A stretch of DNA of 64,000 bases, taken from Acidobacteriota bacterium (GTDB taxonomy: Bacteria; Acidobacteriota; Vicinamibacteria; Vicinamibacterales; SCN-69-37). Under the pieces are notes generated by a model that saw nothing but the letters and a program-made list of their open reading frames with translations, was not told the DNA's origin and made no database searches. Within the stretch, counting starts at the first letter, position 1; every line of letters begins with the position of its first letter. Location of the stretch: NCBI GenBank assembly GCA_020853395.1, contig JADYYY010000003.1:1-64000 (forward strand). Reading direction: 5' to 3'. This document shows, in pieces, positions 31,445 to 40,556 of the stretch. A program made the position numbers and the translations under genes.

Positions 31445-32406
31445 CGGCCGTGCGTCGCGAGGTGTCGGTGCTGATCCCGGTTCGCAACGGCGAGCCGTTT
31501 CTCGCCGAGACGATCGAGGCCGCGCTGGCACAGACGCTGCCGCCGCTCGAGGTCATCGTGGTCGACGATGGATCGACGGACGGATCGAGAGAGGTGGCAG
31601 TGCGCTTCGCGCCGCGCGTGTCGGTGGTCTCCAACACCGCCGGTCGCGGCGCCAGCGCGGCCCGCACGTGTGCCTCCAGGCTCGCGCGCGGCGCGTACTT
31701 CCAGTACGTCGATGCCGATGATCTCCTGCACCCGCACGCGCTCGAGGCCCGCGTGAGCGCGCTCGAGGCGACCGGCGCGGCCGTGGCGATCAGCGACTGG
31801 CGGCGGCTCGTGCCGAGCGAGCGTGGATGGTGTGCGTCGAAGACCGAAGTGGGCGACCTCGCGAGCCTGGCGCCGCCGTGGGATCTGCGGGTGTTCGAAG
31901 GGTTCTGGGCTCCCCCCGCCGCGATCCTGTACCGGCGGAGCGTCTTCGAGGCCGTGGGGCAGTGGCACGACGGGCTGCCGGTGATCCAGGACGCGCGGTT
32001 TCTCTTCGATGCGGTGCGGCACGGAGCGCGGCCCGTGCACGTCCACGGCGTGGGCGCCGATTACCGGCAGCACGGCGCGGGAAGCCTCTCGTCGGCGAGC
32101 GCGTCGCGATTCTGGGGCGACGTCTATCGGAACGCGCTCGAGGTCGAGACCATGTGGCGTGAAACGAACGAGCTGGATGCGCCTCATCGCCGGGCGCTCG
32201 CCGACGCCTACGCGTTGTGCGCGCGGACGTCGGTCGCCGCGGATCAGGAGCTGTTCGCTCAGAGCTGCGCGGCGCTGCGGCGGTTCGCCGACCATCACCG
32301 CTCGCGGTTCGGTAGGGCAGCGGCGGCGCTGAGCGGGTGGTTCGGCGCCAGCGTGGCCCGGACCGTGCTGAACGCGGCCCGCCGGCGGGAGGCGCCACCG
32401 GCATGA
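31441..32406 (+). CDS. Glycosyltransferase family 2
   Basis: The GTG at 31441 overlaps the previous stop. The 321-residue GT-A protein shows VSVLIPVRNGEPFLAETI, VIVVDDGSTDGSREV and YFQYVDADDLLHPHALE (the DXD site), all in the first 110 residues. The remainder is helical and probably binds the acceptor. Specificity is unknown. Confidence 0.92.
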   Translation: MTAVRREVSVLIPVRNGEPFLAETIEAALAQTLPPLEVIVVDDGSTDGSREVAVRFAPRVSVVSNTAGRGASAARTCASRLARGAYFQYVDADDLLHPHALEARVSALEATGAAVAISDWRRLVPSERGWCASKTEVGDLASLAPPWDLRVFEGFWAPPAAILYRRSVFEAVGQWHDGLPVIQDARFLFDAVRHGARPVHVHGVGADYRQHGAGSLSSASASRFWGDVYRNALEVETMWRETNELDAPHRRALADAYALCARTSVAADQELFAQSCAALRRFADHHRSRFGRAAAALSGWFGASVARTVLNAARRREAPPA

Positions 32407-34154
32407 ACATCCTCGGGATCAACGCCTACCACGGCGATGTGTCAGCCGTGCTCGTGCGCGATGGGCAACTCGTTGCGGCGGTCGAGGAGGAGCGCTTTCG
32501 CCGCATCAAGCACGTGGCAGGCTTTCCGGCCGAGGCGATTCGGTCGTGTCTGGCGATGGGCGGCATCACGGGACGCGACGTCGCGCACGTCGCCGTGTCG
32601 CGCAACCCGAAGGCCAACCTCATCCGCAAGGGCTGGTTTGCGCTCACGCAGCGCCCCGGCGGTGCGCTGGTGAAGGACCGCGCCGCGAACTACCAGCGCG
32701 TCGCGCGCATTCCCGAGGCCGTGGCCGAAGCCCTGCACCTGCAGCCTGGCGACTGCCGGCCCGCCGTGCACTGGGTCGAGCACCATCCGTCGCACCTCGC
32801 CAGCACCTTCTTCGTCTCGCCGTTCGACGAGGCCGCGGTGTGCGCGATCGACGGCTTCGGCGACTTCGTCAGCACGTCGTGGGCGGTCGGCCGTGGCGCC
32901 AGGCTCGACGTTCGCCACCGCGTCTGCTTTCCGCACTCGCTGGGGTTGCTCTACCTCGCCATCACGCAGTACCTGGGATTCACGAAGTACGGCGACGAGT
33001 TCAAGGTCATGGGCCTCGCGCCGTACGGCGCCCCTGATTTCACCCGCGAGATTCGCGAGCTGATTCGCCTGCAGCCCCGCGGACGGTTCGAGCTCGACCT
33101 CTCCTACTTCCAGCACTGGACCGGCGAGGCGGCGATGACGTGGGACGAGGGCGAGCCGGTCATCGGGCGAGTGTTCACCGAGCGGCTCGAGGCGCTGCTC
33201 GGCCCGGCCCGCAGCGCGGCCGAACCGGTGACGCCGCGGCACGAGGCCATCGCGGCCTCGTTGCAGGTCGTCTTCGAGGACGCCGTCTTCCACGTGCTCG
33301 ACGCCGTGCACGCCGACACCGGGCTGACGCGCCTCTGTCTGGCGGGCGGCTGTGCGATGAACAGCGTGGCCAACGGCCGGATTCGCGAGCGCACGCCGTT
33401 TCGCGAGGTCTACATCCAACCGGCGTCCGGCGACAACGGCACGGCGCTCGGCGCGGCGTACTGGGTCTGGCATCAGGTGCTCGGCCAGCCACGTTCGTTC
33501 GTCATGACAGACGGCTACTGGGGGCCGTCGTTCGATGCCGCGGCCGTCGACGCCGCCCTCGCCGCGAGGCGCGCGGATCTCGACGCGCAGCGCTGCACGA
33601 TCCAGGTCATCGGCCGCGAAGACGACCTCTGCGCGTTCACCGCCGACCGTATCGCCGACGGCCTGGTGATCGGCTGGTTCCAGGGTGGGATGGAGTGGGG
33701 CGCGCGCGCGCTCGGCAATCGCAGCATCCTTGCCGATCCGCGGCGGGCAGACATGCGCGAGATCATCAACACGAAGATCAAGTTTCGCGAGAAGTTCCGG
33801 CCGTTCGCGCCGTCGGTGGCGATCGAAGCTCATCGGGACTACTTCGTCGGCGCCGTGCCCGACCCGTTCATGCTGCAGGTGTATCCCATTCGCCCCGAGA
33901 AGCGCGCGGTCGTGCCGGCGGTGACCCACGTGGACGGCAGCGGCCGGCTGCAAACGGTCAGCGAGGCGACGAACCCGCGCTACTGGCGATTGATCCGGGC
34001 ATTCGAGCGGCGCACGGGCGTGCCCATCGTCCTCAACACGTCGTTCAACGAGAACGAGCCCATCGTCCACCAGCCGGCGGAGGCGCTCGATTGCTTCCTG
34101 CGCACGCGCATGGACGTTCTCGTGCTGAACGATCGCGTCGTCACCAAGGGCTGA
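32403..34154 (+). CDS. Carbamoyltransferase (NodU/CmcH family)
   Basis: The 583-residue enzyme transfers carbamoyl from carbamoyl phosphate, through carbamoyl-AMP, to a hydroxyl group. The N-terminal Kae1-like domain has NILGINAYHGDVSAVLV, the metal-binding VEHHPSHLAST and LCLAGGCAMNSVANGRI. The C-terminal domain has WGARALGNRSILADPR and EKFRPFAPSV. In an EPS locus it most likely O-carbamoylates a sugar. It starts with a 4-bp overlap (ATGA) and lies 3 bp before a transferase gene. Confidence 0.94.
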   Translation: MNILGINAYHGDVSAVLVRDGQLVAAVEEERFRRIKHVAGFPAEAIRSCLAMGGITGRDVAHVAVSRNPKANLIRKGWFALTQRPGGALVKDRAANYQRVARIPEAVAEALHLQPGDCRPAVHWVEHHPSHLASTFFVSPFDEAAVCAIDGFGDFVSTSWAVGRGARLDVRHRVCFPHSLGLLYLAITQYLGFTKYGDEFKVMGLAPYGAPDFTREIRELIRLQPRGRFELDLSYFQHWTGEAAMTWDEGEPVIGRVFTERLEALLGPARSAAEPVTPRHEAIAASLQVVFEDAVFHVLDAVHADTGLTRLCLAGGCAMNSVANGRIRERTPFREVYIQPASGDNGTALGAAYWVWHQVLGQPRSFVMTDGYWGPSFDAAAVDAALAARRADLDAQRCTIQVIGREDDLCAFTADRIADGLVIGWFQGGMEWGARALGNRSILADPRRADMREIINTKIKFREKFRPFAPSVAIEAHRDYFVGAVPDPFMLQVYPIRPEKRAVVPAVTHVDGSGRLQTVSEATNPRYWRLIRAFERRTGVPIVLNTSFNENEPIVHQPAEALDCFLRTRMDVLVLNDRVVTKG

Positions 34155-34157
34155 CCG

Positions 34158-35420
34158 ATGCACGTCGTCTTCTTCAACCGATCGTTCTACCCGGATACGG
34201 CGGCGACCGGTCAGATTCTCACGGATCTCTGCGAAGACCTGGTCGCTCTGCACGGCTGCCGGGTGACCGTCGTGACAGGCGTTCCGTTGCTGCCGGCGCG
34301 CGATGCGGGACGGGCGCCGGCACGAGAGCGCTATCGCGGCATCGACATCCGGCGCGTTCGCGGCACCGCATGGTCGAAGCGACGCTTCATCGGACGGGCC
34401 ACCAACTACGTCACCTACTTCCTCTCCGCGTGCTGGGCCGGCCTGTGGCTCGATCGGCCGGATGTCGTCGTCGCGCTCACCGATCCGCCGATCATCGGGC
34501 TGGCGGGATGGTTCGCCGCGGCGCGGGCTCGCGCGCCGTTCGTCATGTCCTATCAGGATCTCTTTCCGGAGGTCACGATCCTCCTGAAGGACTTCCAGAG
34601 TCCCGCCGTCAACGCGATGCTCCAGACGGTCAACCGGTTTCTCTGCCAGCGCGCCACGCGCATCGTCGCGCTTGGCGAGACGATGCGTGCGCGGCTGATC
34701 GAGAACAAGGGCGCGCCGCCCGAGCGAACCGTGATCATTCCCAGCGGAGCGGACACGAAGGCGATCGTGCCGGGTCCGAAGCAGAACGCGTTCGCCGCCC
34801 GCCACGACCTGACCGGCAGCTTCGTCGTGATGCACTCGGGCAACCTCGGGTTGTCGCAGAGCCTCGAGACGCTGGTCGACGCGGCGGCGTGTCTCTGCGA
34901 CGTGCCGGACATCCGCATCGTGTTCCAGGGTGACGGCGTGATGAAGCCCGAGCTCGAGGCCAGAGCGCGCGCACTCGGGCTGACCAACGTGTTGTTCCTG
35001 CCGTTTCAGCCGAAGGAGACGCTCGGCGAGTCGTTCGCGGCCGCCGATCTGTTCGTCGTCTCTCTCCAAGCCGGCCTCGCCGGCTACATCGTGCCGAGCA
35101 AGCTGTACGGCATTCTCGCCGCCGGGCGGCCGTACGTGGCGGCGGTCGACGAGGCTTGTGAGGTCGCGGCGATCACGAGACGACACGGGTGCGGCGTGAT
35201 GGCGAGGCCAGGCGACGCTCGTGACCTCGCGGCGAAGATCCTGGACCTGTACCGCGACCGCGAGCGGCTCGAGCGCGCGGGGGCGAGCGCGCGAGCGGCG
35301 AGCCTCGAGTTCGATCGTACCGCGCAGGTGGCGAAGTACATGTCGCTCTTCACGTCGCTGGCCCGTCCGGACGGACTGTCGATTCCGGGTAAGATAGCGG
35401 CGACTTCCCAGACCGAATAA
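34158..35420 (+). CDS. Glycosyltransferase family 4 (WbuB-like)
   Basis: The 420-residue protein opens MHVVFFNRSFYPDTAATGQI, the start typical of the WbuB group that transfers amino sugars such as fucosamine. FVMSYQDLFPEV, FVVMHSGNLGLSQSLETL and VPSKLYGILAAGRPYVA are further matches. The sugar it uses remains a guess. After it comes a 27-bp gap with a strong AAGGAGG. Confidence 0.92.
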   Translation: MHVVFFNRSFYPDTAATGQILTDLCEDLVALHGCRVTVVTGVPLLPARDAGRAPARERYRGIDIRRVRGTAWSKRRFIGRATNYVTYFLSACWAGLWLDRPDVVVALTDPPIIGLAGWFAAARARAPFVMSYQDLFPEVTILLKDFQSPAVNAMLQTVNRFLCQRATRIVALGETMRARLIENKGAPPERTVIIPSGADTKAIVPGPKQNAFAARHDLTGSFVVMHSGNLGLSQSLETLVDAAACLCDVPDIRIVFQGDGVMKPELEARARALGLTNVLFLPFQPKETLGESFAAADLFVVSLQAGLAGYIVPSKLYGILAAGRPYVAAVDEACEVAAITRRHGCGVMARPGDARDLAAKILDLYRDRERLERAGASARAASLEFDRTAQVAKYMSLFTSLARPDGLSIPGKIAATSQTE

Positions 35421-35440
35421 GGAGGACTGGAGGTCAGGAG
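35419..35440 (+). promoter_or_regulatory. Double Shine-Dalgarno before the flavin oxidoreductase gene
   Basis: AAGGAGG at 35419-35425 is the strongest ribosome-binding sequence in the EPS array, but it lies 22 bp from the start. A second AGGAG at 35436-35440 is 7 bp before the GTG at 35448 and fixes that start. No start codon fits the first one. Confidence 0.5.
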
Positions 35441-35447
35441 ACGACAC

Positions 35448-36623
35448 GTGCACGATGTGGTGGTGGTGGGCGCGGGCCCCGCGGGCTCGGTCACGGCTCG
35501 CCGACTCGCCGAAGCCGGTCATCACGTGCTCATGCTCGAAGAGCACGGGACGCCGGGGCTGCCATCGCACTGCACGGGGTTGCTCGGCTTCGACGCGTTC
35601 GACGCGTTCGCGCTGCCGCGCGACGTGATTCTCGGCGAAGCGACGTCGGCGCGATTCTGGGGCACTGCAGGACACTCGGTGCTCGTGCGCAGCGATCGCG
35701 TGCGCGCGGCGGTGATCGATCGCGTCGCGCTCGACCGCGATCTGGCCGAGCGGGCCGGGCGAGCCGGCGTCGAGATTCGGACGAGCGCCCGGGCCGACCG
35801 GATCGACGTGGGCCCTCGATCCGTCACCGTCGCCATTCGCGACGGGCACGCCGTCACCGCGCGCGTCGCCGTTCTGGCGTGCGGCGCGAACTATCGGTTC
35901 CACAAGGCGCTGCAGCTCGGCGTTCCGCCGGTCTTCCTGCAGAGCGTGCAGCTCGAGACGCCGTTTCCGGAGGCTGGCAGCGTCGAGGTGCGGTTCGGCC
36001 GGAATCTGGCGCCCGCAGGTTTCGGCTGGCTGGTTCCACTCCAGCGGGCTGGTCGCTGGCACGCGCGGATCGGCCTCATGAGCCAGACTCGCAGCCGTGA
36101 GCGCTTCGCTGCGCTCGTTGGCGCGCTGTGCGAGCGGGCCGGGCTGGATCCGGCGGACATGCCGGAGCCGCGAATGAAGATGCTGCCGCTCGCGCCGATC
36201 TCGCGCACCTACGCGGATCGCGTGCTGGCGGTCGGTGACGCGGCCGGTCTCGTGAAGCCCACGACCGGCGGCGGCATCTTCTACGCCATGGTCAGCGGAG
36301 CGCTTGCGGCGGACGTGTTGTCCGTCGCGCTCGGCCGTGACCGCCTGGACGCCGGCGCGCTGCGCGCGTACGAATCGAGCTGGCGTCGCGAGCTGGGCCG
36401 GGAAATCCGCGCCGGGCTCGCGTTCCGCCGCATCGTCTCGGGCCTGAGCGACGAGTCGATCGACGCCCTCATCGAGCTGAGCCGCGTGGATGGCGTCGTG
36501 CCGCTGCTCCAGAAGACCGCGTCGTTCAACTGGCACCGCAAGGCGGCCGTGGCGCTTCTGAAACATCCGGCCGTCCGCAGGATCGTGCTGAAGTCCTGGC
36601 GGGAATCGGTCAGCTTGGGCTGA
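35448..36623 (+). CDS. FAD-dependent oxidoreductase, geranylgeranyl-reductase-like
   Basis: The 391-residue flavoprotein begins with the dinucleotide fold VVVVGAGPAGSVTARRLAEAG and contains VLAVGDAAGLVKPTTGGGIFYAM, the second FAD signature of the geranylgeranyl reductase / FixC group. That group reduces isoprenoid double bonds or hydroxylates small molecules. In this locus it could act on the lipid carrier or on a sugar, but nothing in the sequence decides this. It starts on GTG. Confidence 0.82.
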   Translation: MHDVVVVGAGPAGSVTARRLAEAGHHVLMLEEHGTPGLPSHCTGLLGFDAFDAFALPRDVILGEATSARFWGTAGHSVLVRSDRVRAAVIDRVALDRDLAERAGRAGVEIRTSARADRIDVGPRSVTVAIRDGHAVTARVAVLACGANYRFHKALQLGVPPVFLQSVQLETPFPEAGSVEVRFGRNLAPAGFGWLVPLQRAGRWHARIGLMSQTRSRERFAALVGALCERAGLDPADMPEPRMKMLPLAPISRTYADRVLAVGDAAGLVKPTTGGGIFYAMVSGALAADVLSVALGRDRLDAGALRAYESSWRRELGREIRAGLAFRRIVSGLSDESIDALIELSRVDGVVPLLQKTASFNWHRKAAVALLKHPAVRRIVLKSWRESVSLG

Positions 36624-36643
36624 ATCGTCCGTCCACAATCTTC

Positions 36644-37747
36644 GTGCAGATGCTCGATCCGATCGCGGCCGTGCTGCGAGGCGATCCGTCCGGTGCGTTG
36701 GCTCTGGCGCCGCTCGACGCTGCGGAGGTCTGCGTGACGGCGAGGGCGCACGGTGTCTTGCCTCTGCTCGCCGACGCGCTCGCGGACTCGGAGATGGCGT
36801 CGATGCGGCGGGCGCTGGACGAAGCCGATCGTCCGCATGCCTGCCTCGACATGACGCGCGAGCAGCGGCTCCGCGAGCTGCTCGCGGCCTTCGACTCCGC
36901 CGGTGCGCCGGCGCTCTTGATGAAAGGTGCGGCGCTGGCCTATACGCACTACCCGCGCCCGGATCTGCGGCCGCGAATCGATACCGACGTGCTGGTCCGT
37001 CCGGCGGACCGCTCACGCGCCGAGGCCGCCTTGCGCGAGCAGGGCTACCGCGCCGTGGCCCAGGTGTCGGGTGACCTCGTCACGTCCCAGGCGGCGTTCA
37101 GCCGCGAGGAAGACGGCGTCAGCGTCCACACGGTGGACCTCCACTGGCAGATCGCCAATCCGCGCGTGTTCGCCGGCGTGCTCACGTTCGACGACGTGGC
37201 GGCGAACGCCGTGCCGGTGGCGGCCCTGGGGCCGTCCGCCCGCGCGCTCGGCGACGTGCATGCGCTGCTGCTCGCCTGCGTCCATCGCGTCGCGCACCAT
37301 GCGGCGTCCGACCGCTTGATTTGGATCTACGACGTGCACCTCATCGCATCGCGCTTGACCGACTCCGGCTGGCGCGCGCTCGCCGTGCTGGCGGATGCGC
37401 GCGGCGTCTCGCTGATTTGCCGACGGAGCCTCGAGCGAGCCGCGGCGTTGTTCGAGACGCCGGTACCTGCGCACGTCTGGGCCGATCCGCGCCTGGATCC
37501 CGCGACCCATCTGAATGAGTCGAGCGCCGGGTTCCTGACGACCACGAAAGGGCAGTGGCGGATCTTCTTGTCCGACGTGGCCGCGCTGACTCGCTGGCGC
37601 GATCGCGCGCACCTCGTGCGGGAGCACCTGTTTCCGCCTCCGGACTACATGAAGCGCGTGTACGCGCCGGCGAGCAGGGCGCCGCTCGGCTGGCTGTACG
37701 CCCAACGCGCCTGGCGCGGCGCGCGCAGATGGATGGCCCGGAGCTGA
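36644..37747 (+). CDS. Nucleotidyltransferase family protein (PF14907-like)
   Basis: The 367-residue protein shows the nucleotidyltransferase core ALLMKGAALAYTHYPRPDLR followed by RIDTDVLV, where the two aspartates match the metal-binding D-x-D of this fold. Members occur in polysaccharide loci and also in lasso-peptide clusters, where they are tailoring enzymes of uncertain chemistry. The start is GTG 36644 or ATG 36650, two codons later. It overlaps the next gene by 19 bp. Its role here could belong to either neighbouring system. Confidence 0.72.
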   Translation: MQMLDPIAAVLRGDPSGALALAPLDAAEVCVTARAHGVLPLLADALADSEMASMRRALDEADRPHACLDMTREQRLRELLAAFDSAGAPALLMKGAALAYTHYPRPDLRPRIDTDVLVRPADRSRAEAALREQGYRAVAQVSGDLVTSQAAFSREEDGVSVHTVDLHWQIANPRVFAGVLTFDDVAANAVPVAALGPSARALGDVHALLLACVHRVAHHAASDRLIWIYDVHLIASRLTDSGWRALAVLADARGVSLICRRSLERAAALFETPVPAHVWADPRLDPATHLNESSAGFLTTTKGQWRIFLSDVAALTRWRDRAHLVREHLFPPPDYMKRVYAPASRAPLGWLYAQRAWRGARRWMARS

Positions 37748-39147
37748 TCGTGGGGCGCCTCGATCGCTGGCTCGTCGCGTTGCTCGCGTGGGCCGCCCTC
37801 TCGTTCGGCGGCGTGTACGCCTGGGGCTACTGGTCGATCTCGCTCTGGGCCGCGGCGCTCGCCGTGTGGATCATCATGGCGACACGGGCGTGGCAGGACC
37901 AGGCCGTCCGCCTGATGGCCGCGAGCCTGGCCATCGTCGCCGCGACGATGCTCCTGCAGATCGTGCCGCTGCCTCGGAGCGTGTTCCTCGCGATCAGCCC
38001 GGCGGCGGACGCGATCCTGCGCGAGCTGGACGTCCAATACCTCATCCAGCCGCCGCCCTGGCACCCGCTGTCGGTGGCGCCCGCGTCCACCGCCACGGCC
38101 CTCGCGGTCTTCGTCGCGCTCTCGCTCTTGATGGTCGCGCTGACGCATGCGATGGCGCGGGTCGATCTGGACCGGCTCGTGGTCGGCATCACGGCGCTCG
38201 GCGCGGCGCTCGCCGTGTTCGCCGTGATGCAGCGCGCGGCGGACGTGCGCAGCGACGACGTTCAGCAGTGGAAGCTCGTCTATGGATTCTGGAAACCGGA
38301 GCAGGCGGGCGACGTGTTCGGGCCGTTCATCAACCGCAATCATTTCGCCGGCTGGATGCTCATGGCTGTACCGCTGGCGCTCGGCTATTCGTGCGCCGTC
38401 CTCGAGTCGGCCGGCCTTTCGGCGCACGACGGCTGGCGACGCTGGCTGCGATGGACGATGCGCCCTGCGGCGAGCCGGTTCATGACGTTGGCGCTCGCGG
38501 TCCTGGCGATGGGAGCGGCGCTCACCGCGAGCGGATCGCGGTCGGGCATGGCCAGCTTCGCGGTGGCGGTCGCCGTCCTGGCCGCTTTCGTCGCGATGCG
38601 TTTGGGACGGCGCCGTTTACGCACGGTGGCGGTCGCGTACCTGATGATCCTCCTCGTCGGCGCCATCGCCTGGGCTGGCGCCGGTCAAGCGGCGCATCGC
38701 TTCTCGCTCGCCTCGACCGACGCTGCCGGACGGTTGGCCGCCTGGCGCGACACGCTGCGCATCGTCCGCGACTTCCCGCTGTCGGGCACCGGCATCGGTG
38801 GGTATGGCCGAGCCATGCTCGTCTATCAGACCGCCGGCCGCGACACGTTCTACGCGCAGGCGCACAACGATTACCTCCAACTGGCGGCGGAAGGTGGCCT
38901 GCTCGTCGGCGCGCCGGCCGCCGCGTGCCTGGTGGCGCTCGTCGGCCGGATCCGCGCACGGATCGCCGGTCGCGGCGACCGCGCCGACGTCTATTGGATT
39001 CGGGCCGGTGCCATCGCTGGCCTCGCTGGCATCGCATCGCAGTCCCTCATGGATTTCAGCCTGCAGCTCGCGGGAAACGCCGTGCTCTTCGTCGTGCTCG
39101 TGTCCATCGCGCTTCACCGACCGTCTGCTCATGCGGCTCGCGTTTGA
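37729..39147 (+). CDS. O-antigen ligase / polymerase family membrane protein
   Basis: The 472-residue protein (ATG 37729; a GTG at 37750 is an alternative) has about eleven membrane segments and the Wzy_C/WaaL signature: INRNHFAGWMLM, LSGTGIGGYG and AQAHNDYLQLAAEGG in the large periplasmic loop. Such proteins join a lipid-linked glycan to lipid A, protein or another glycan. It is the second polymerase-type protein of the locus besides the one at 21661. It overlaps the next gene by 17 bp. Confidence 0.88.
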   Translation: MDGPELIVGRLDRWLVALLAWAALSFGGVYAWGYWSISLWAAALAVWIIMATRAWQDQAVRLMAASLAIVAATMLLQIVPLPRSVFLAISPAADAILRELDVQYLIQPPPWHPLSVAPASTATALAVFVALSLLMVALTHAMARVDLDRLVVGITALGAALAVFAVMQRAADVRSDDVQQWKLVYGFWKPEQAGDVFGPFINRNHFAGWMLMAVPLALGYSCAVLESAGLSAHDGWRRWLRWTMRPAASRFMTLALAVLAMGAALTASGSRSGMASFAVAVAVLAAFVAMRLGRRRLRTVAVAYLMILLVGAIAWAGAGQAAHRFSLASTDAAGRLAAWRDTLRIVRDFPLSGTGIGGYGRAMLVYQTAGRDTFYAQAHNDYLQLAAEGGLLVGAPAAACLVALVGRIRARIAGRGDRADVYWIRAGAIAGLAGIASQSLMDFSLQLAGNAVLFVVLVSIALHRPSAHAARV

Positions 39148-39850
39148 TCTAGACGGCGTGCTCGCCGATCTGCACGGCGCCTACGCCCGGGCCGCGCGGG
39201 CCTTGTACCCGGATCTCGACCCGGCGGCGTTGGCGTCGCCGAGCACGGGAGCGTCCCCGCCCCCGGACGAGCGCGACACGCCGAAGGAAGCACCTGAGGT
39301 CGAAGTCGACAGCCGGCCGGCGCTGACGCGCCAGCAATCGCACCTCGTCTGGAAACACATGTGCGCGCAGCCGAACTTCTGGGAGACGCTCGACGAGATC
39401 GAGCCAGGCGCGGTGGCCCGGCTCTACGAGCTTTCCGCCGCGCGGCGCTGGGAAGTGATCTTCCTGACCAGCCGGCCGTTCGCGCCCGGTGACACGCTGC
39501 AGCGGCAGACGCAGCGCTGGCTCGAGCGCTGCGGGTTCCGGCTCCCGAGCGTCTTCATCGTCCAGCAGGCACGGGGCAGAATCGCCGATGCGCTCGAGCT
39601 GGACGTCGTCGTGGACGACCGTCCCGAAGGCTGTCTCGACGTCGTGCTCGAGTCCAAGGCGCGCGGCATCCTCGTGTGGCGCGGTGAGCCGTCGACCGTG
39701 CCGGGCTCGGCGAAGCGGCTCGGCATCGGCGTCGTGCCATCCGTGGCTACGTGCCTCGACGTGCTCGTGCGCGCAGACGACGAGACGGCCGACGACGGGT
39801 TGATGGCGCGGCTGCGGCGGCTGCTCGGCCTCAAGACGGCGAGGCCCTGA
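39131..39850 (+). CDS. HAD-like phosphatase / 5'-nucleotidase-type protein
   Basis: The ATG at 39131 gives 239 residues starting MRLAFDLDGVLADLH, the HAD motif I with both aspartates. FLTSRP is motif II and VVVDDRPEGC is motif IV. The protein is probably a small-molecule phosphatase. In this locus it may act on sugar phosphates, or it may be a neighbour without a sugar role. A charged, proline-rich insert (about residues 37-60) looks disordered. Confidence 0.8.
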   Translation: MRLAFDLDGVLADLHGAYARAARALYPDLDPAALASPSTGASPPPDERDTPKEAPEVEVDSRPALTRQQSHLVWKHMCAQPNFWETLDEIEPGAVARLYELSAARRWEVIFLTSRPFAPGDTLQRQTQRWLERCGFRLPSVFIVQQARGRIADALELDVVVDDRPEGCLDVVLESKARGILVWRGEPSTVPGSAKRLGIGVVPSVATCLDVLVRADDETADDGLMARLRRLLGLKTARP

Positions 39851-39852
39851 CC

Positions 39853-40536
39853 ATGGCGGCGACGAGCGACGTCGGGCACGAACGGCTGATCGCCACGGCG
39901 CTCTCCGCCGGTGCGCGTCCCTGGGACCGGGCGCTCAAGCGGGCATTCGACGTCGCACTCTCCGGCCTCGGACTGATCGCATCCTGGCCCGTCTGGATCC
40001 TCGCCGCGATCGCGATCAAGCTCGAGGACGGCGGGCCGGTCTTCTACGCGCAGCCGCGGGTCGGCCTCCATGGCCGAGTGTTTCGCGTCCTGAAGTTCCG
40101 CTCCATGATCCCGGACGCGGAAGCGCGCGTGGGCGCCCTCCAGGCGTCGGCGGGTGATCCGCGCGTGACGAGGATCGGCCGTCTGATGCGGGCGACGGCC
40201 ATCGACGAGCTGCCTCAGTTGCTCAGCATCTTCACCGGAGACATGAGCTTCGTCGGGCCTCGGGCGCTGCGGCCGGGAGAAATCGAAGTCGGATCGGCTG
40301 GCGAGCACGTGGCGCTCGAAGACGTGCCGGGCTTCGCGGTCCGGTGCCAGGTTCGCCCTGGACTCACTGGTCTTGCCCAGATCTTCGCGCCGCGGGATCT
40401 TCCGAGACGTCACAAGTTCCGATACGACCGTGTGTACATCCGGCGGCAGTCGTTCGCTCTCGACGTGCGTCTGGTGGCCGTGTCCTTCTGGATCAGCGCG
40501 CGCGGTGCCTGGGAGCGCCGTGGCCGGAAGTTCTGA
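39853..40536 (+). CDS. Initiating sugar-phosphate transferase (PglC-like, bacterial sugar transferase)
   Basis: This enzyme places the first sugar phosphate on undecaprenyl phosphate and so starts each EPS repeat. The ATG at 39853 gives 227 residues: one membrane segment with KRAFDVALSGLGLI, then the family blocks FRVLKFRSM, IDELPQLLSIFTGDMSFVGPR and RPGLTGLAQIF. It is the short, monotopic form without the four extra helices of WcaJ. It follows the HAD gene by 2 bp. Confidence 0.95.
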   Translation: MAATSDVGHERLIATALSAGARPWDRALKRAFDVALSGLGLIASWPVWILAAIAIKLEDGGPVFYAQPRVGLHGRVFRVLKFRSMIPDAEARVGALQASAGDPRVTRIGRLMRATAIDELPQLLSIFTGDMSFVGPRALRPGEIEVGSAGEHVALEDVPGFAVRCQVRPGLTGLAQIFAPRDLPRRHKFRYDRVYIRRQSFALDVRLVAVSFWISARGAWERRGRKF

Positions 40537-40556
40537 TCGCGTCTTCGGGTGAGGTC

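Noticed and set aside
32442-37016. Open minus-strand frame of 1524 codons
   Set aside because: It is a shadow of five well-supported plus-strand genes, Arg/His/Asp-rich and without any family motif. Such long antisense frames are usual in GC-rich coding DNA.
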